Part shown: in pieces, positions 1 to 8,374 of the stretch
Layout: each line of letters begins with the position of its first letter
Numbering within the stretch: the stretch's first letter is position 1
Source of the DNA: Staphylococcus pasteuri
Lineage (GTDB): Bacteria; Bacillota; Bacilli; Staphylococcales; Staphylococcaceae
DNA length: 64,000 nucleotides
Direction: 5' to 3'
Assembly (NCBI RefSeq): GCF_003970495.1
Contig: NZ_RXWW01000002.1
Span: forward strand, 1 to 64,000
Made by a program: the position numbers and the translations under genes
Notes under the pieces: model-generated
What the model saw: the letters and a program-made list of their open reading frames with translations, nothing else
Told to the model about the DNA's origin: nothing
Databases searched by the model: none

Positions 1-419
1 CTCCAGTAACACATGCAGCAACTACTCCTCATTACACTTACAATGGTAATGCAGGTTACAACGCAAAATTTGTAACTGAAAAAGCGTTTATTAATGCATT
101 GAAACATAATAATGTAACAATGAATAGTATTAAAGTAAACGCTAAAGCTCAAAACTTCAAAAGTGGTAGTTCATTAACTTATAAAAAGAAATATGATCAA
201 CAGTTCGAATACATTAACAAAAAACCAGTTTCTGCTTCATTCTCAGTTACAAACAAATCATTGAAAGTATCTGATGTTAAAAAAGCATATGCTCGATATA
301 AATTAAAAGAAGATAAAACACACAATGGTCTTATTTATAATGTGAATGGACAACAAATTAGCTTTAATTACAATGGCAAATATATTGAAAAAGTCATGAT
401 TGGTAAATATAACGCATAA
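1..419 (+). CDS. IsaB-family secreted protein, 5' end cut by window edge
   Basis: The reading frame is open from base 3, so the gene starts before the window; the first ATG inside it (base 99) is internal. The visible 138 residues begin with PVTHAATTPHYTYNGNAG and continue in the pattern of immunodominant staphylococcal antigen B (YTYNG, then FVTEKAFINALKHNNV, then a YDQQF segment and a final beta-rich half). IsaB proteins are secreted, surface-associated and reported to bind nucleic acid. The signal peptide is outside the window. A second IsaB-family gene lies at 38222-38731. The family call is good; no precise function is claimed. Confidence 0.8.
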   Translation, partial: PVTHAATTPHYTYNGNAGYNAKFVTEKAFINALKHNNVTMNSIKVNAKAQNFKSGSSLTYKKKYDQQFEYINKKPVSASFSVTNKSLKVSDVKKAYARYKLKEDKTHNGLIYNVNGQQISFNYNGKYIEKVMIGKYNA

Positions 420-493
420 TTTTTAAAATAAAAATAGATACTAAGTATTTGTACTGGACCCCAAAGTTCAACTTTATTTAAATACACTATTTC

Positions 494-532
494 AAAGGTT
501 TGTTTCCTATATTGTTTAGGAAACAAGCCTTT
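494..532. terminator. Bidirectional intrinsic terminator
   Basis: Sixteen-base arms (494-509 and 517-532) pair with one G-T wobble around a 7-base loop. T-rich or A-rich flanks let it serve both the upstream IsaB-like gene and the convergent LysE gene. Confidence 0.85.
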
Positions 533-542
533 TAATTTTCCT

Positions 543-1112
543 CTAAATAAATATAGAAATAGCTGAATATAAAAGTAATAAAGACATGACGATATTAAAA
601 GCAGTTTGATGTTGATTTAACCATTCGTTAAGCATGCTACCCGCAAATGCCCAAACTAAGAGACACGCCCAACCAATCAATACGCTAATGATTAAATAGA
701 TCAAAATCCATATTGAGCCAGTAACTGACGGGATAATAAAAGCACCCATTAAAGTAATAAAAAATAATAGAGATTTCATATTAAGTACTTGAAGCACAAA
801 ACCGCTTTTAAAGCTTTGGTAGGCTTTAGAAGGTGCTTTACTTTTAGTTGAAGTTAATATTTTAAAGGATAGATAAATCAAGTAAGCAAATCCTAAATAT
901 TTTAGGGGTGTTTCAATATAAACAATCCATTTACTAAATAAAAGGATGACAATATAAGAAGCTAACCCTAAAAAGGCAAATCCTGTAAGAATACCTGTAA
1001 TGAACGATTTGCCACCACGTAAACCATATATTCTTGTAGTATTCATCATAAATAAATTACTTGGACCTGGGGTGATAGAAGTAACAAAGACATATATTAA
1101 AAACGATAACAC
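543..1112 (-). CDS. LysE/RhtB-family amino acid exporter
   Basis: The 189-residue protein is almost entirely hydrophobic, with five or six predicted membrane segments. Near the N terminus is the TPGPSNLFMM motif, followed by a Gly-rich GLRGGKSF stretch; both are typical of the LysE/RhtB translocator superfamily, which exports amino acids or related compounds. The start is GTG at 1112, with AAAGGTAGG eight bases upstream. It is divergent from a LysR-type regulator, the usual arrangement for LysE-type exporters, so control by that regulator is likely. The substrate cannot be read from sequence. Confidence 0.88.
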   Translation of the reverse strand: MLSFLIYVFVTSITPGPSNLFMMNTTRIYGLRGGKSFITGILTGFAFLGLASYIVILLFSKWIVYIETPLKYLGFAYLIYLSFKILTSTKSKAPSKAYQSFKSGFVLQVLNMKSLLFFITLMGAFIIPSVTGSIWILIYLIISVLIGWACLLVWAFAGSMLNEWLNQHQTAFNIVMSLLLLYSAISIFI

Positions 1113-1162
1113 GTTATTCGCCTACCTTTCTATGTTATTATAGTAAGGATATTAATATAAGT

Positions 1163-1213
1163 GAAATTAATGATAATAATATTGAAATTAATGATAATAA
1201 TATTGAAATTAAT
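1163..1213. repeat. 21-bp tandem repeat in divergent promoter region
   Basis: The unit GAAATTAATGATAATAATATT occurs at 1163-1183 and 1184-1204, followed by a partial copy (GAAATTAAT) at 1205-1213. It lies between the divergent lysE-like and lysR-like genes. Because 21 is a multiple of three, the repeat also reads as an in-frame N-terminal extension of the regulator from an unlikely GTG at 1161. Confidence 0.9.
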
Positions 1214-1241
1214 CCTACTAATATATAAAGGTGAATCGACC

Positions 1242-2123
1242 ATGGAATTGAGACAAGTAAAAATAATTAAAACATTAATAGAAACAGGTAGTTATACCAA
1301 GACTGCCCGCAGGCTTAATTACACACAATCAAATGTGACTCAGCAAGTACAACTTCTAGAGAAAAACTTAAATCAAAAGCTGTTTGATTATCGACACAAA
1401 CAACTACTTCCAACACCATTTCTTAAAGAAATCTTACCGATGATTAATCAAATTTATGATGCGGAACAACAAATCAAACAAATATCATCACATAATAATA
1501 CAGTCCGTAAAGTCAGAATAGCTGCACCAGAATCATTAATGATTACGGGATTGAGTGAAGTCATTAAAAACATGATTCATAACTATCCTAATATAGATAT
1601 TAATCTTCAGAATAACAGTTGCAGTATGAATCAAGAGAAGTTACTTGAGGACGAAGTAGATATTGCTTTTGTATTGAATGATGGTGTAAATCATCATAAA
1701 TTGAATTCTACTTTGATTTGTGAGGAAGACATTGTTGTCGTGGCACATCAAGAAGCACCAGATCACTTTGATGAATTGTTACAACACCGTCAATACAATC
1801 ATTTTGTCATTAATGAAAAAGGGTCTGTATATAGAAATATGTTTGAACAAATCATTCAAAATCATCAACTAGATATTATAAAAACAACTGAATTATGGAG
1901 TATAGGGGTTATCAAATCGTTGTTACTAGATAATATTGGTTTTTCATTTTTACCTTATCGTACTGTTAAAAAAGAGATTGAATCTGGACAACTTAAAGTA
2001 ATTGAGACTCCATTTTCTGTAGAAAAGTTAGGCTCATATATACTTACAAAGTCATATCCATGGAACAAAGATATTAATCAACTAATGATTGAAGAGGTAA
2101 CAAATTTTTTCAGTAGTAAGTAA
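1242..2123 (+). CDS. LysR-family transcriptional regulator
   Basis: This 293-residue protein begins with a winged helix-turn-helix (residues about 1-60; SYTKTARRLNYTQSNVTQQVQLLE) typical of LysR regulators, followed by a two-lobed periplasmic-binding-protein-like effector domain. The frame stays open to a GTG at 1161, but ATG 1242 is preferred: it has AAAGGTG upstream and gives the standard LysR N terminus (MELRQVKIIKTL), whereas the extra 27 residues are translated tandem repeat. It is divergent from the LysE exporter at 543-1112 and probably controls it in response to the exported compound. Confidence 0.9.
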   Translation: MELRQVKIIKTLIETGSYTKTARRLNYTQSNVTQQVQLLEKNLNQKLFDYRHKQLLPTPFLKEILPMINQIYDAEQQIKQISSHNNTVRKVRIAAPESLMITGLSEVIKNMIHNYPNIDINLQNNSCSMNQEKLLEDEVDIAFVLNDGVNHHKLNSTLICEEDIVVVAHQEAPDHFDELLQHRQYNHFVINEKGSVYRNMFEQIIQNHQLDIIKTTELWSIGVIKSLLLDNIGFSFLPYRTVKKEIESGQLKVIETPFSVEKLGSYILTKSYPWNKDINQLMIEEVTNFFSSK

Positions 2124-2190
2124 GAAATTTCCATTTTCGGTTCAAACAAAATGTTTCATAAAAAGCTAAATTAATCACTAAAGTACAATA

Positions 2191-2248
2191 AAAATCCCTT
2201 TTGAAAGTTGTCTCATAGAATCATGGACGACCAATCAAAAGGGGTTTT
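2191..2248. terminator. Bidirectional terminator between LysR gene and amidohydrolase
   Basis: AAAATCCCTTTTGA (2191-2204) pairs with TCAAAAGGGGTTTT (2235-2248) around a 30-base loop. It lies between convergent genes and has U-tracts in both directions. Confidence 0.8.
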
Positions 2249-2311
2249 CTTTATCATTTCATAGAATATAAAACGATGCTTATAGTTACGATTAAATCTT
2301 CAAGCAATGTC

Positions 2312-3277
2312 TTATGAATGCTTACCTAATTGATAAAATTCAATGGCATTACCTCTTAAAATACCATCAATGGTATCAGGGTCGATATCACTATTTTTAA
2401 TATAGTCTACGCCGCGAGTATATTTCTCATCTTGGAAGTAAGGGAAGTCTGACCCCATCATAAATTTATCTTTACCAAATGTTTCAATAGAGCTAATCAA
2501 TGAAGGTTCATGGAAGTTAGCTGTATCGTACCAAAATTGACGATTTAATACTTCATAAGGATCAATATTAAAAGCATTCCAGTCTTCATAATTATCTTTA
2601 ATACGAGTCATAAAGAATGGTAATGCGCCACCTAAATGTGAAATATGGAATTTAATATTTGGATATTTCTGTGGAATTTCATTTTTAATCAATTGTAAGG
2701 TAATAAATGTAGACTCTAATGGTGCGCCAATAACCCATTCTAATTGATAGTCATTGACTAACGGACTTTGAGCACCACAACCTGTTGGATGAATATAAAT
2801 CGTAGCATTTAACTCATTCATTGCTGCAAAGAAAGGTTCAAATTGTTTGTCAGCTACAGATACTTTATCTTTCACGATAGTTGGAATAGCAATGCCCACA
2901 AACTCGTCCTTTTTCAAAAGCGCTTGTGCCTCTTCAATAGCTTGATCGACATAAGGAAGTGAGACAGCACCATATGCTAAGAAACGATCTGGATATTGTT
3001 GAACTAGTCCTTCATATAATTCGTTGATTTCTTGAGCACTTTGATGAGCTTCTTCTTTAGTACCCCATTGTGGAGATTGTGGCGTTGCAGAAATAATTTG
3101 TAAGTCTACGCCTGCATCGTCCATCATTTTGAAACGTTTGTCTAAATCTTCTTTAGAGGCAGATTGATTAATACCTTTAGCAACCTCAGTACCTTGACTG
3201 CCTAATTTACCAAGTTTATCTAAATAATCTTCATTCCATAAATGTGCGTGTGTATCAATCGCTTTTGTTTCAGTCAT
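2312..3277 (-). CDS. Amidohydrolase_2 (ACMSD-like) family metal-dependent hydrolase/decarboxylase
   Basis: The 321-residue TIM-barrel protein starts with DTHAHLW (His10 and His12, the HxH metal ligands) and carries later ligand motifs YIHPTG, HISHLGGALPFF and GSDFPYF. This is the pattern of the ACMSD/gamma-resorcylate decarboxylase branch of the amidohydrolase superfamily, which decarboxylates or hydrolyses aromatic and heterocyclic acids. It is the last gene of a minus-strand operon after an MFS pump and a DoxX protein (54-base gap), so a role in handling an aromatic compound together with the pump is inferred. GGAGGGG precedes the ATG. Two further family members occur at 34423 and 49585. 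Confidence 0.85.
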   Translation of the reverse strand: MTETKAIDTHAHLWNEDYLDKLGKLGSQGTEVAKGINQSASKEDLDKRFKMMDDAGVDLQIISATPQSPQWGTKEEAHQSAQEINELYEGLVQQYPDRFLAYGAVSLPYVDQAIEEAQALLKKDEFVGIAIPTIVKDKVSVADKQFEPFFAAMNELNATIYIHPTGCGAQSPLVNDYQLEWVIGAPLESTFITLQLIKNEIPQKYPNIKFHISHLGGALPFFMTRIKDNYEDWNAFNIDPYEVLNRQFWYDTANFHEPSLISSIETFGKDKFMMGSDFPYFQDEKYTRGVDYIKNSDIDPDTIDGILRGNAIEFYQLGKHS

Positions 3278-3330
3278 AATTTCCCCTCCATTAAAAATTG
3301 TTGTTCATATTCTAATCATTAACATTCATC

Positions 3331-3702
3331 TTATTTATTACGAGATAAGCTTAACACTTCCAGTAAACTTAATACATTTAAGAAGAAAAATTTAGAAGCA
3401 GCTTGAGCGCCTTTATGACCATGACCAGCTTTGTAGTGGTTATAAATTGCTGTACCCATAACAATGTTAATCATAATCGTACCAACAGCTACTAATTTCT
3501 TACCTAATTTACCGAAAATAGAAGTAAATAAAAGAAGTGATCCAATCATTTCGAAAGCGCCTGCTAATCTCATAGATCTACGTGATAAACCAAAGCCTTG
3601 TTCGAATTGTTGAGCCATTTCATCACTGTTTTTTACTTTTGGTAGACTACTTTTAAAAATTTCACTACCTACATATGCGTTAATAACATGTCTTAATAAC
3701 AT
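3331..3702 (-). CDS. DoxX-family membrane protein
   Basis: A 123-residue protein with about four hydrophobic segments. Its RSMRLAGAFEMIGSLLLFT stretch and short length fit the DoxX/SURF4-like family, whose members often accompany oxidoreductases or stress systems. It sits 22 bases after the MFS gene and before the amidohydrolase, all on the minus strand and behind a GGGGGAT ribosome site, so it belongs to the TetR-controlled operon. Molecular function is unknown. Confidence 0.8.
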   Translation of the reverse strand: MLLRHVINAYVGSEIFKSSLPKVKNSDEMAQQFEQGFGLSRRSMRLAGAFEMIGSLLLFTSIFGKLGKKLVAVGTIMINIVMGTAIYNHYKAGHGHKGAQAASKFFFLNVLSLLEVLSLSRNK

Positions 3703-3724
3703 TTAAAAATCCCCCAATATAATA

Positions 3725-5122
3725 TTAATTTCCTTGTTTTTTAACAAAAAATGCAATGATAGTACCTATTAAGGCAATCAACGCAACAACATAAAATGTA
3801 ATATCTAGGCCATGAATAAGGCCTTGAATACCACTCAATGATGATGTTTTACCTAGTCCAGTCATCAATGTGACTAAAATGCCAGTACCTATTGCAGCTG
3901 AAACTTGTCTAATCGTATTATTCATTGCAGTACCATGAGCAATATATTGACGTGGTAAAGCATTCAAAGCTTGAGTTGTCATAGGCGTCATAATCATAGC
4001 ATTACCTAACATGACAATTGAAAATGAAATAATCACATATAATGGTGTTGTATTTTCACTAAATTGAGCCATGAATAATGCGCCAATCATAATGGTTAAC
4101 ATCCCAATGATACTCAATATACGGCCGCCAATTTTATCATATAAATTACCAGTTACAGGTGATAACAATCCCATAATCAACCCGCCAGGCAATAAAATAA
4201 GTCCTGATTCTAATGGTGACCATTTCATCATCGTTTGCATATAAATCGGTAAAATGGTTAGATTCCCTATAAATAACATGAACATGAGTACAATTAAGAC
4301 CATTGCTACTGAAAAGTCATTATATTTAAACACTCTAAACTCTAATAATGGTGATTCCAGTTTTAATTGTCGGAAAATAAATGCGGTTAGTACTATTATC
4401 GCAACAATAATAGTGATATAAACCATAGGATGTGACCATCCTAAGTTTCCGGCTGTACTAAAGCCATATAATAAGCCGCCAAAGCCGATCGTCGACATAA
4501 TAACTGATAGTTTGTCTAAAGTTGGCTTACTTAGTTCTGTTATATTCTCTAATGATAGATATCCGAATATAAAATCAATAATACCTATCAACAAGACAAC
4601 TAGGAACAGGTAACGCCAATCGAATATATTGACGAACCAACCAGCTGCAGTAGGTCCAATTGCGGGTGCAAAACCTATCACAAGACCAAACATTCCCATT
4701 GCCATTCCACGTTTTTCAGGTGGAAACATGATGAAAAGTAAAGTCTGTGTAAGTGGCATCAGCATACCAGCACCTAAAGCTTGGATACTACGTCCTACTA
4801 ATAACATTGGAAAATTAATTCCCAACATACATATAAATGAACCAATAATTAAAAAACACGTTGCACTAAAAAATAAAGCACGTAATGTAAAACGTTCAAT
4901 TAAAAAAGCTGTGATAGGAATCATAATCCCATTGACAAGCATAAAAATTGTTGTGAGCCATTGTGCTGTACTACTTGATATCGCAAAATCTTTCATTATT
5001 TCTGGAAGTATTGTCGTCATCAATGTTTGATTCAGCACACCAACAAAAGCACCTATCATTACGACAGCTATCACACGGTTCCGTTGCTTCAAATCTATAT
5101 TAAAACCATATTCATTTCCCAA
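3725..5122 (-). CDS. MFS multidrug efflux transporter, DHA2 (EmrB/QacA) type
   Basis: This 465-residue protein has about 14 hydrophobic segments. Drug:H+ antiporter signatures are visible, including the GRSIQALGAGMLMPL motif B-like region and GFAPAIGPTAAGWF (motif C, the antiporter motif). EmrB/QacA-type pumps expel hydrophobic or cationic drugs across the membrane. Its promoter (5165-5192) carries a perfect inverted repeat in the spacer, and a TetR gene lies in the divergent operon, so induction by the pumped compound is likely. It heads the operon MFS-DoxX-amidohydrolase. The substrate is unknown. Confidence 0.9.
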   Translation of the reverse strand: MGNEYGFNIDLKQRNRVIAVVMIGAFVGVLNQTLMTTILPEIMKDFAISSSTAQWLTTIFMLVNGIMIPITAFLIERFTLRALFFSATCFLIIGSFICMLGINFPMLLVGRSIQALGAGMLMPLTQTLLFIMFPPEKRGMAMGMFGLVIGFAPAIGPTAAGWFVNIFDWRYLFLVVLLIGIIDFIFGYLSLENITELSKPTLDKLSVIMSTIGFGGLLYGFSTAGNLGWSHPMVYITIIVAIIVLTAFIFRQLKLESPLLEFRVFKYNDFSVAMVLIVLMFMLFIGNLTILPIYMQTMMKWSPLESGLILLPGGLIMGLLSPVTGNLYDKIGGRILSIIGMLTIMIGALFMAQFSENTTPLYVIISFSIVMLGNAMIMTPMTTQALNALPRQYIAHGTAMNNTIRQVSAAIGTGILVTLMTGLGKTSSLSGIQGLIHGLDITFYVVALIALIGTIIAFFVKKQGN

Positions 5123-5164
5123 ATTTTGACACCCCGCTTTTAAGTGGAACCTACTATCACTTAT

Positions 5165-5192
5165 TTTATACGGAATGCGTTCCGTTTGTCAA
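5165..5192 (-). promoter_or_regulatory. Sigma-A promoter with TetR-type operator in its spacer
   Basis: On the minus strand TTGACA (5187-5192) is followed after 16 bases by TATAAA (5165-5170). The spacer contains ACGGAATGCGTTCCGT (5170-5185), six-base perfect arms separated by four bases. A repressor bound here would block RNA polymerase. The adjacent TetR protein (6075-6650) is the natural candidate. Confidence 0.75.
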
Positions 5193-5263
5193 TTTAATGA
5201 TTCGAGGGTATGATATTATGTATCTAATAAAATGAACATATAGAAATGAAAGAGGTAATTTAA

Positions 5264-6049
5264 ATGAATTTTGAAGGTTTAGAACAATATTTAAATATTG
5301 ATAATACAAAATATAATACGCCTAGTTTAGATGCACTCAATTATTATTTAAAACAATATATGTTAACTGTTCCGTTTGAAAATATAGACGTTCAAAATGG
5401 AGTAAAGATTTCTGTAGAAGTAGAAGATATTTATAACAAAGTAGTTAATCATCAACGTGGTGGCTTTTGTTATGAGATGAATAATTTCTTTAAAGCGTAT
5501 TTAGAACATAAAGGATTTACTGTAAATATGGTTTCCGCAACGATTCATACCCCTGGTGGTGGCAGAAGTTTAAAAGGTTCTCATATGTCTTTAATAGTAC
5601 CTATTGATGGCGTTGATTATGTTTCAGATGTGGGATTTGGTGATTTGCCATTAAGTGTAATGCCAATTACTCAAGAAGATAATAGTACAATTATTCATGA
5701 TATTAATGGAGATTTTCGTGCGATTTACGTCAACGATAACTTATTTTATATACAAAAATGGAAAGAAGATGACTGGGATACACAATATGAAGCGGAATTA
5801 ACACCTCGTCATATTCATGATTTTGATTACAATATTGAATATAACCAAACGAATCCTAATTCTACCTTTGTGAAACGTTTATTAGTCACAATGCCTAAGT
5901 CATACGGACGTGCTACAATGTCACAAGATAATTTAACTTTAACTAAACAACAAAAGAAAGAAAAATATGACGTAACATCTGAGAATTATAGACAATTTTT
6001 AAAAGAAGAATTTAATTTGGATGTTAAAATTGATAGATTAGAAAGTTAA
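5264..6049 (+). CDS. Arylamine N-acetyltransferase
   Basis: The 261-residue protein carries the complete NAT catalytic triad: Cys69 in RGGFCYEMN, His107 in KGSHMSL and Asp122 in SDVGFGD. NATs transfer acetyl from acetyl-CoA to arylamines and arylhydrazines in the cytoplasm. The length is normal for bacterial NATs. It is divergent from the MFS pump operon and 25 bases upstream of a TetR gene, so acetylation and efflux of an aromatic amine-like compound may be coordinated. The start follows GAAAGAGG. Confidence 0.92.
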   Translation: MNFEGLEQYLNIDNTKYNTPSLDALNYYLKQYMLTVPFENIDVQNGVKISVEVEDIYNKVVNHQRGGFCYEMNNFFKAYLEHKGFTVNMVSATIHTPGGGRSLKGSHMSLIVPIDGVDYVSDVGFGDLPLSVMPITQEDNSTIIHDINGDFRAIYVNDNLFYIQKWKEDDWDTQYEAELTPRHIHDFDYNIEYNQTNPNSTFVKRLLVTMPKSYGRATMSQDNLTLTKQQKKEKYDVTSENYRQFLKEEFNLDVKIDRLES

Positions 6050-6074
6050 AAATAACTTTAAAAGAAGGGTTATT

Positions 6075-6650
6075 ATGGAAAGAAATCAGCGAAAAAAACG
6101 TAGTGATGCCGAATATAACCAACAGATGATCCTAACAACAATGGAAGACTTGCTTGAACAGGGAGAAGATATAAGCACTAAAAAAATGTCAGATATTGCT
6201 AAACTATCAGGTGTTGGCGTAGGTACATTATACCGTCATTTTGAAAGTAAATCATTGTTATGTCAGGCCATTATGGATAAAAAGGTCGATCAAATGTTTA
6301 TAGAAATCGAAGACATTTTATCGAAAAATGAACAATGGTCTGTGCGAGATAAAATCTATATCATACTATCAAAGTATTTAGAGTTAAAAGAAGCTAACTT
6401 CACAACATTAAATTTCATGGAAAAATCCAGCGAGCACTTTAATTCGATTATTAATATTCCATTCTTTGAGCGACTTAAAAATTTATTAAGTGAACAATTC
6501 GAAGAAGACATGTACACAGACGACTTAGATTTCAGACTTAATTTAATGCTTAATTCCTTTTCATCCGACTTCTATTACTTTGTAAAACATAATCAACAAC
6601 TATCTAAAGATCAATTCTTAACAAAACTATTAGACTTGTTTCAGATATAA
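6075..6650 (+). CDS. TetR/AcrR-family repressor
   Basis: A 191-residue protein with a typical TetR N-terminal helix-turn-helix (KMSDIAKLSGVGVGTLYRHFESKSLL, about residues 37-62) and a helical ligand-binding C-terminal region. It is co-transcribed with the arylamine N-acetyltransferase (25-base gap) and faces away from the MFS-DoxX-amidohydrolase operon. The palindrome at 5170-5185 is its likely operator. Target assignment is from position and is inference; the family call is firm. Confidence 0.9.
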   Translation: MERNQRKKRSDAEYNQQMILTTMEDLLEQGEDISTKKMSDIAKLSGVGVGTLYRHFESKSLLCQAIMDKKVDQMFIEIEDILSKNEQWSVRDKIYIILSKYLELKEANFTTLNFMEKSSEHFNSIINIPFFERLKNLLSEQFEEDMYTDDLDFRLNLMLNSFSSDFYYFVKHNQQLSKDQFLTKLLDLFQI

Positions 6651-6751
6651 ATAGATTTCAATATAGAAGGATTGACATAAATATCTTTAAGGACTTTTAT
6701 TAGATAATTAACGTTTGAACTCTAGAAAAAATGATATCTTGTTAACAAATA

Positions 6752-6796
6752 AAAACCTCTTGTGAACCGTTGATGTGACGGCTTGTAAGAGGTTTT
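6752..6796. terminator. Terminator after TetR gene
   Basis: AAAACCTCTT (6752-6761) and AAGAGGTTTT (6787-6796) form a hairpin usable from both directions. The remaining intergenic sequence 6651-6945 shows nothing else recognisable. Confidence 0.75.
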
Positions 6797-6945
6797 ATGT
6801 GATAAAGTCATTAATTATGAGTTAAAAATCAATCATACTCGAATAGGTTGTTAATTAAATTCTCAATTATATTTTTAGTTGAAAATACATTTTCTAAAAG
6901 CTATCCTGCTTTTTGCACAATTAGTTTTATTTTTTTCTTCAGTAT

Positions 6946-7398
6946 TTATTGATTCTGGTTGTTTTTTAGCTGATTTCTAACATAATTTGCATACTCGTTA
7001 CCTTTTTGATATTCAAATCTTCCCTCGACGACTTTTTTATTATCATCATCCATATTTTGAGTGTAATAGTTCATTAATTCCTCGTCAGACATGTTATCGA
7101 TATTTGAATTATTAGAAGTTGTATTACTTTTATTACTTTGATTATTAGCTGGTTGTTGCTCATTATTATTTTGTATTGCTTCATTAGTGGAATTATTTTG
7201 ACTACTATTATTACTAGTTTGGTTGTCATCATTAGTTGTCTCAGATTTTTGATTATCTTTTGTTTTACTATCTTGTGTTTGTTTATTCTCACTTGAAGCT
7301 AACACACTGTTTTTAAGTTGACTGTAACCAAATAGTATTCCTGAACCTAATGCGACTAATACAAACAATATTGATAAAGCAATAATTACATTTTTCAT
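6946..7398 (-). CDS. Exported Asn/Ser/Gln-rich protein with N-terminal anchor
   Basis: The 150-residue protein has one hydrophobic N-terminal segment (about residues 3-25, ending FGYSQLKNSVLAS), a long Asn/Ser/Thr/Gln-rich linker (about 35-100) and a charged C-terminal tail with MSDEELMNYYTQNMDDDNKK. No enzyme motif is visible. It lies 21 bases after the gene at 7420-7995, which has the same plan (KK/N start, FGYS-xx-KN after the membrane segment, Asn-rich linker), so the two look like tandem duplicates in one operon. Probably membrane-anchored and facing outward. Function unknown. Confidence 0.7.
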   Translation of the reverse strand: MKNVIIALSILFVLVALGSGILFGYSQLKNSVLASSENKQTQDSKTKDNQKSETTNDDNQTSNNSSQNNSTNEAIQNNNEQQPANNQSNKSNTTSNNSNIDNMSDEELMNYYTQNMDDDNKKVVEGRFEYQKGNEYANYVRNQLKNNQNQ

Positions 7399-7419
7399 TC
7401 TTTATATTCTCCGTTTTAA

Positions 7420-7995
7420 TTAATTTTCACTGTCATCTTCATCTTCTGTATTTTCGCTATCAACATTTGCATTTTTAGCTGACATATTCACTTCATTACC
7501 AGCATCTCCAGCAGGTCTACCATTAATCGTTTTAGGATTAGAGCTGTTTGAATTATCTTCATTATTTTTATCTTTAGTCCATTCTTGGGCCATTCTATCG
7601 GAAACAGGTTGGAATTTACCTTCGTCTGCTAGTTTTTGTGCTTCAGGAGTTAATTCAGATGTAGAAATCAAGCCATCCCCATTTTTATCAAATCTGAGAA
7701 GGTTATTAGGATCTTCTTCATTTGTAGTGTTTGCTTGTTCATTTGTATTATTTTGTGAGCTATTTTGTGTATTACTTTGATTCGTATTGTTGGAATAATC
7801 TTGTTGGCTACTCTTATCTGTAGTAGTATCATTTGATTTTGAATCTTTATCTTCACTCTCTTTTTTAGCTGTTTCTGTAGCTTTTTGATTGTTGCTTGCA
7901 GTTAAATTTTTAACGCTACTATAGCCGAATATTGCTGCTATTCCTATCATCAAAATGAGTGCAATAATCGTTAATATTTGAATGATTTTTTTCAT
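7420..7995 (-). CDS. Exported Asn/Ser-rich protein with an EF-hand calcium-binding loop
   Basis: The frame is open to 8103, but ATG 7995 is preferred: AAGAGGAAA lies upstream and it gives a clean signal or anchor (MKKIIQILTIIALILMIG). The 191-residue product has a hydrophobic N terminus, a Ser/Asn/Thr-rich linker, then DKNGDGLISTSE, a canonical 12-residue EF-hand loop with Asp, Asn, Asp, Gly, Ile and Glu at positions 1, 3, 5, 6, 8 and 12. An acidic tail follows. It is paralogous in layout to the downstream gene, which lacks the loop. A role in calcium sensing or binding outside the membrane is inferred; no close characterised relative is recognised. Confidence 0.72.
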   Translation of the reverse strand: MKKIIQILTIIALILMIGIAAIFGYSSVKNLTASNNQKATETAKKESEDKDSKSNDTTTDKSSQQDYSNNTNQSNTQNSSQNNTNEQANTTNEEDPNNLLRFDKNGDGLISTSELTPEAQKLADEGKFQPVSDRMAQEWTKDKNNEDNSNSSNPKTINGRPAGDAGNEVNMSAKNANVDSENTEDEDDSEN

Positions 7996-8374
7996 ATTTA
8001 ATTTTCCTCTTTTTCTTATTTGAAAATACCTGTGTATTGTTTCAATTATATAAATTGGCATATTAATATTTAAAACAGTGGTTAGTGAACTTAAGATTAC
8101 CAAACTTTAATAATTATATCTACTATATTATTGAATTAATTTATGATTTTTAATTATTTGTATAATTTATATTAAGTAGCAACGCTATGTTTTTGTTTTT
8201 GAAAAAGGTAGTGGTTTAAAATGTTTTAGTTATTTAAAGTGAAAGTTAAATCAAACTGCAATTTATGGAATTCAGTACTTAAGAGAATATTCTTTTAACA
8301 AAGGTATCAATTTAGTATAGAATGGGAAAAAAGAAATGAAGTTCTTCCAACAAAAATAAAGGAGGAGAAAGCAC
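7996..8374. other. Intergenic region without recognised gene
   Basis: AT-rich spacer between the divergent EF-hand protein gene and the frameshifted oxidoreductase. It should hold both promoters; no confident operator, RNA or coding sequence was seen. Confidence 0.6.

Noticed and set aside
1161-1241. LysR start at GTG 1161
   Set aside because: The extra residues are translated tandem repeat, and ATG 1242 gives the standard family N terminus with a good ribosome site.
4629-5030. 133-codon plus-strand frame opposite the MFS pump
   Set aside because: Antisense shadow of a membrane protein gene; no start signals.
7668-7856. Minus-strand 62-codon frame inside the EF-hand protein gene
   Set aside because: It is a shadow of the low-complexity Asn/Ser linker in another frame.
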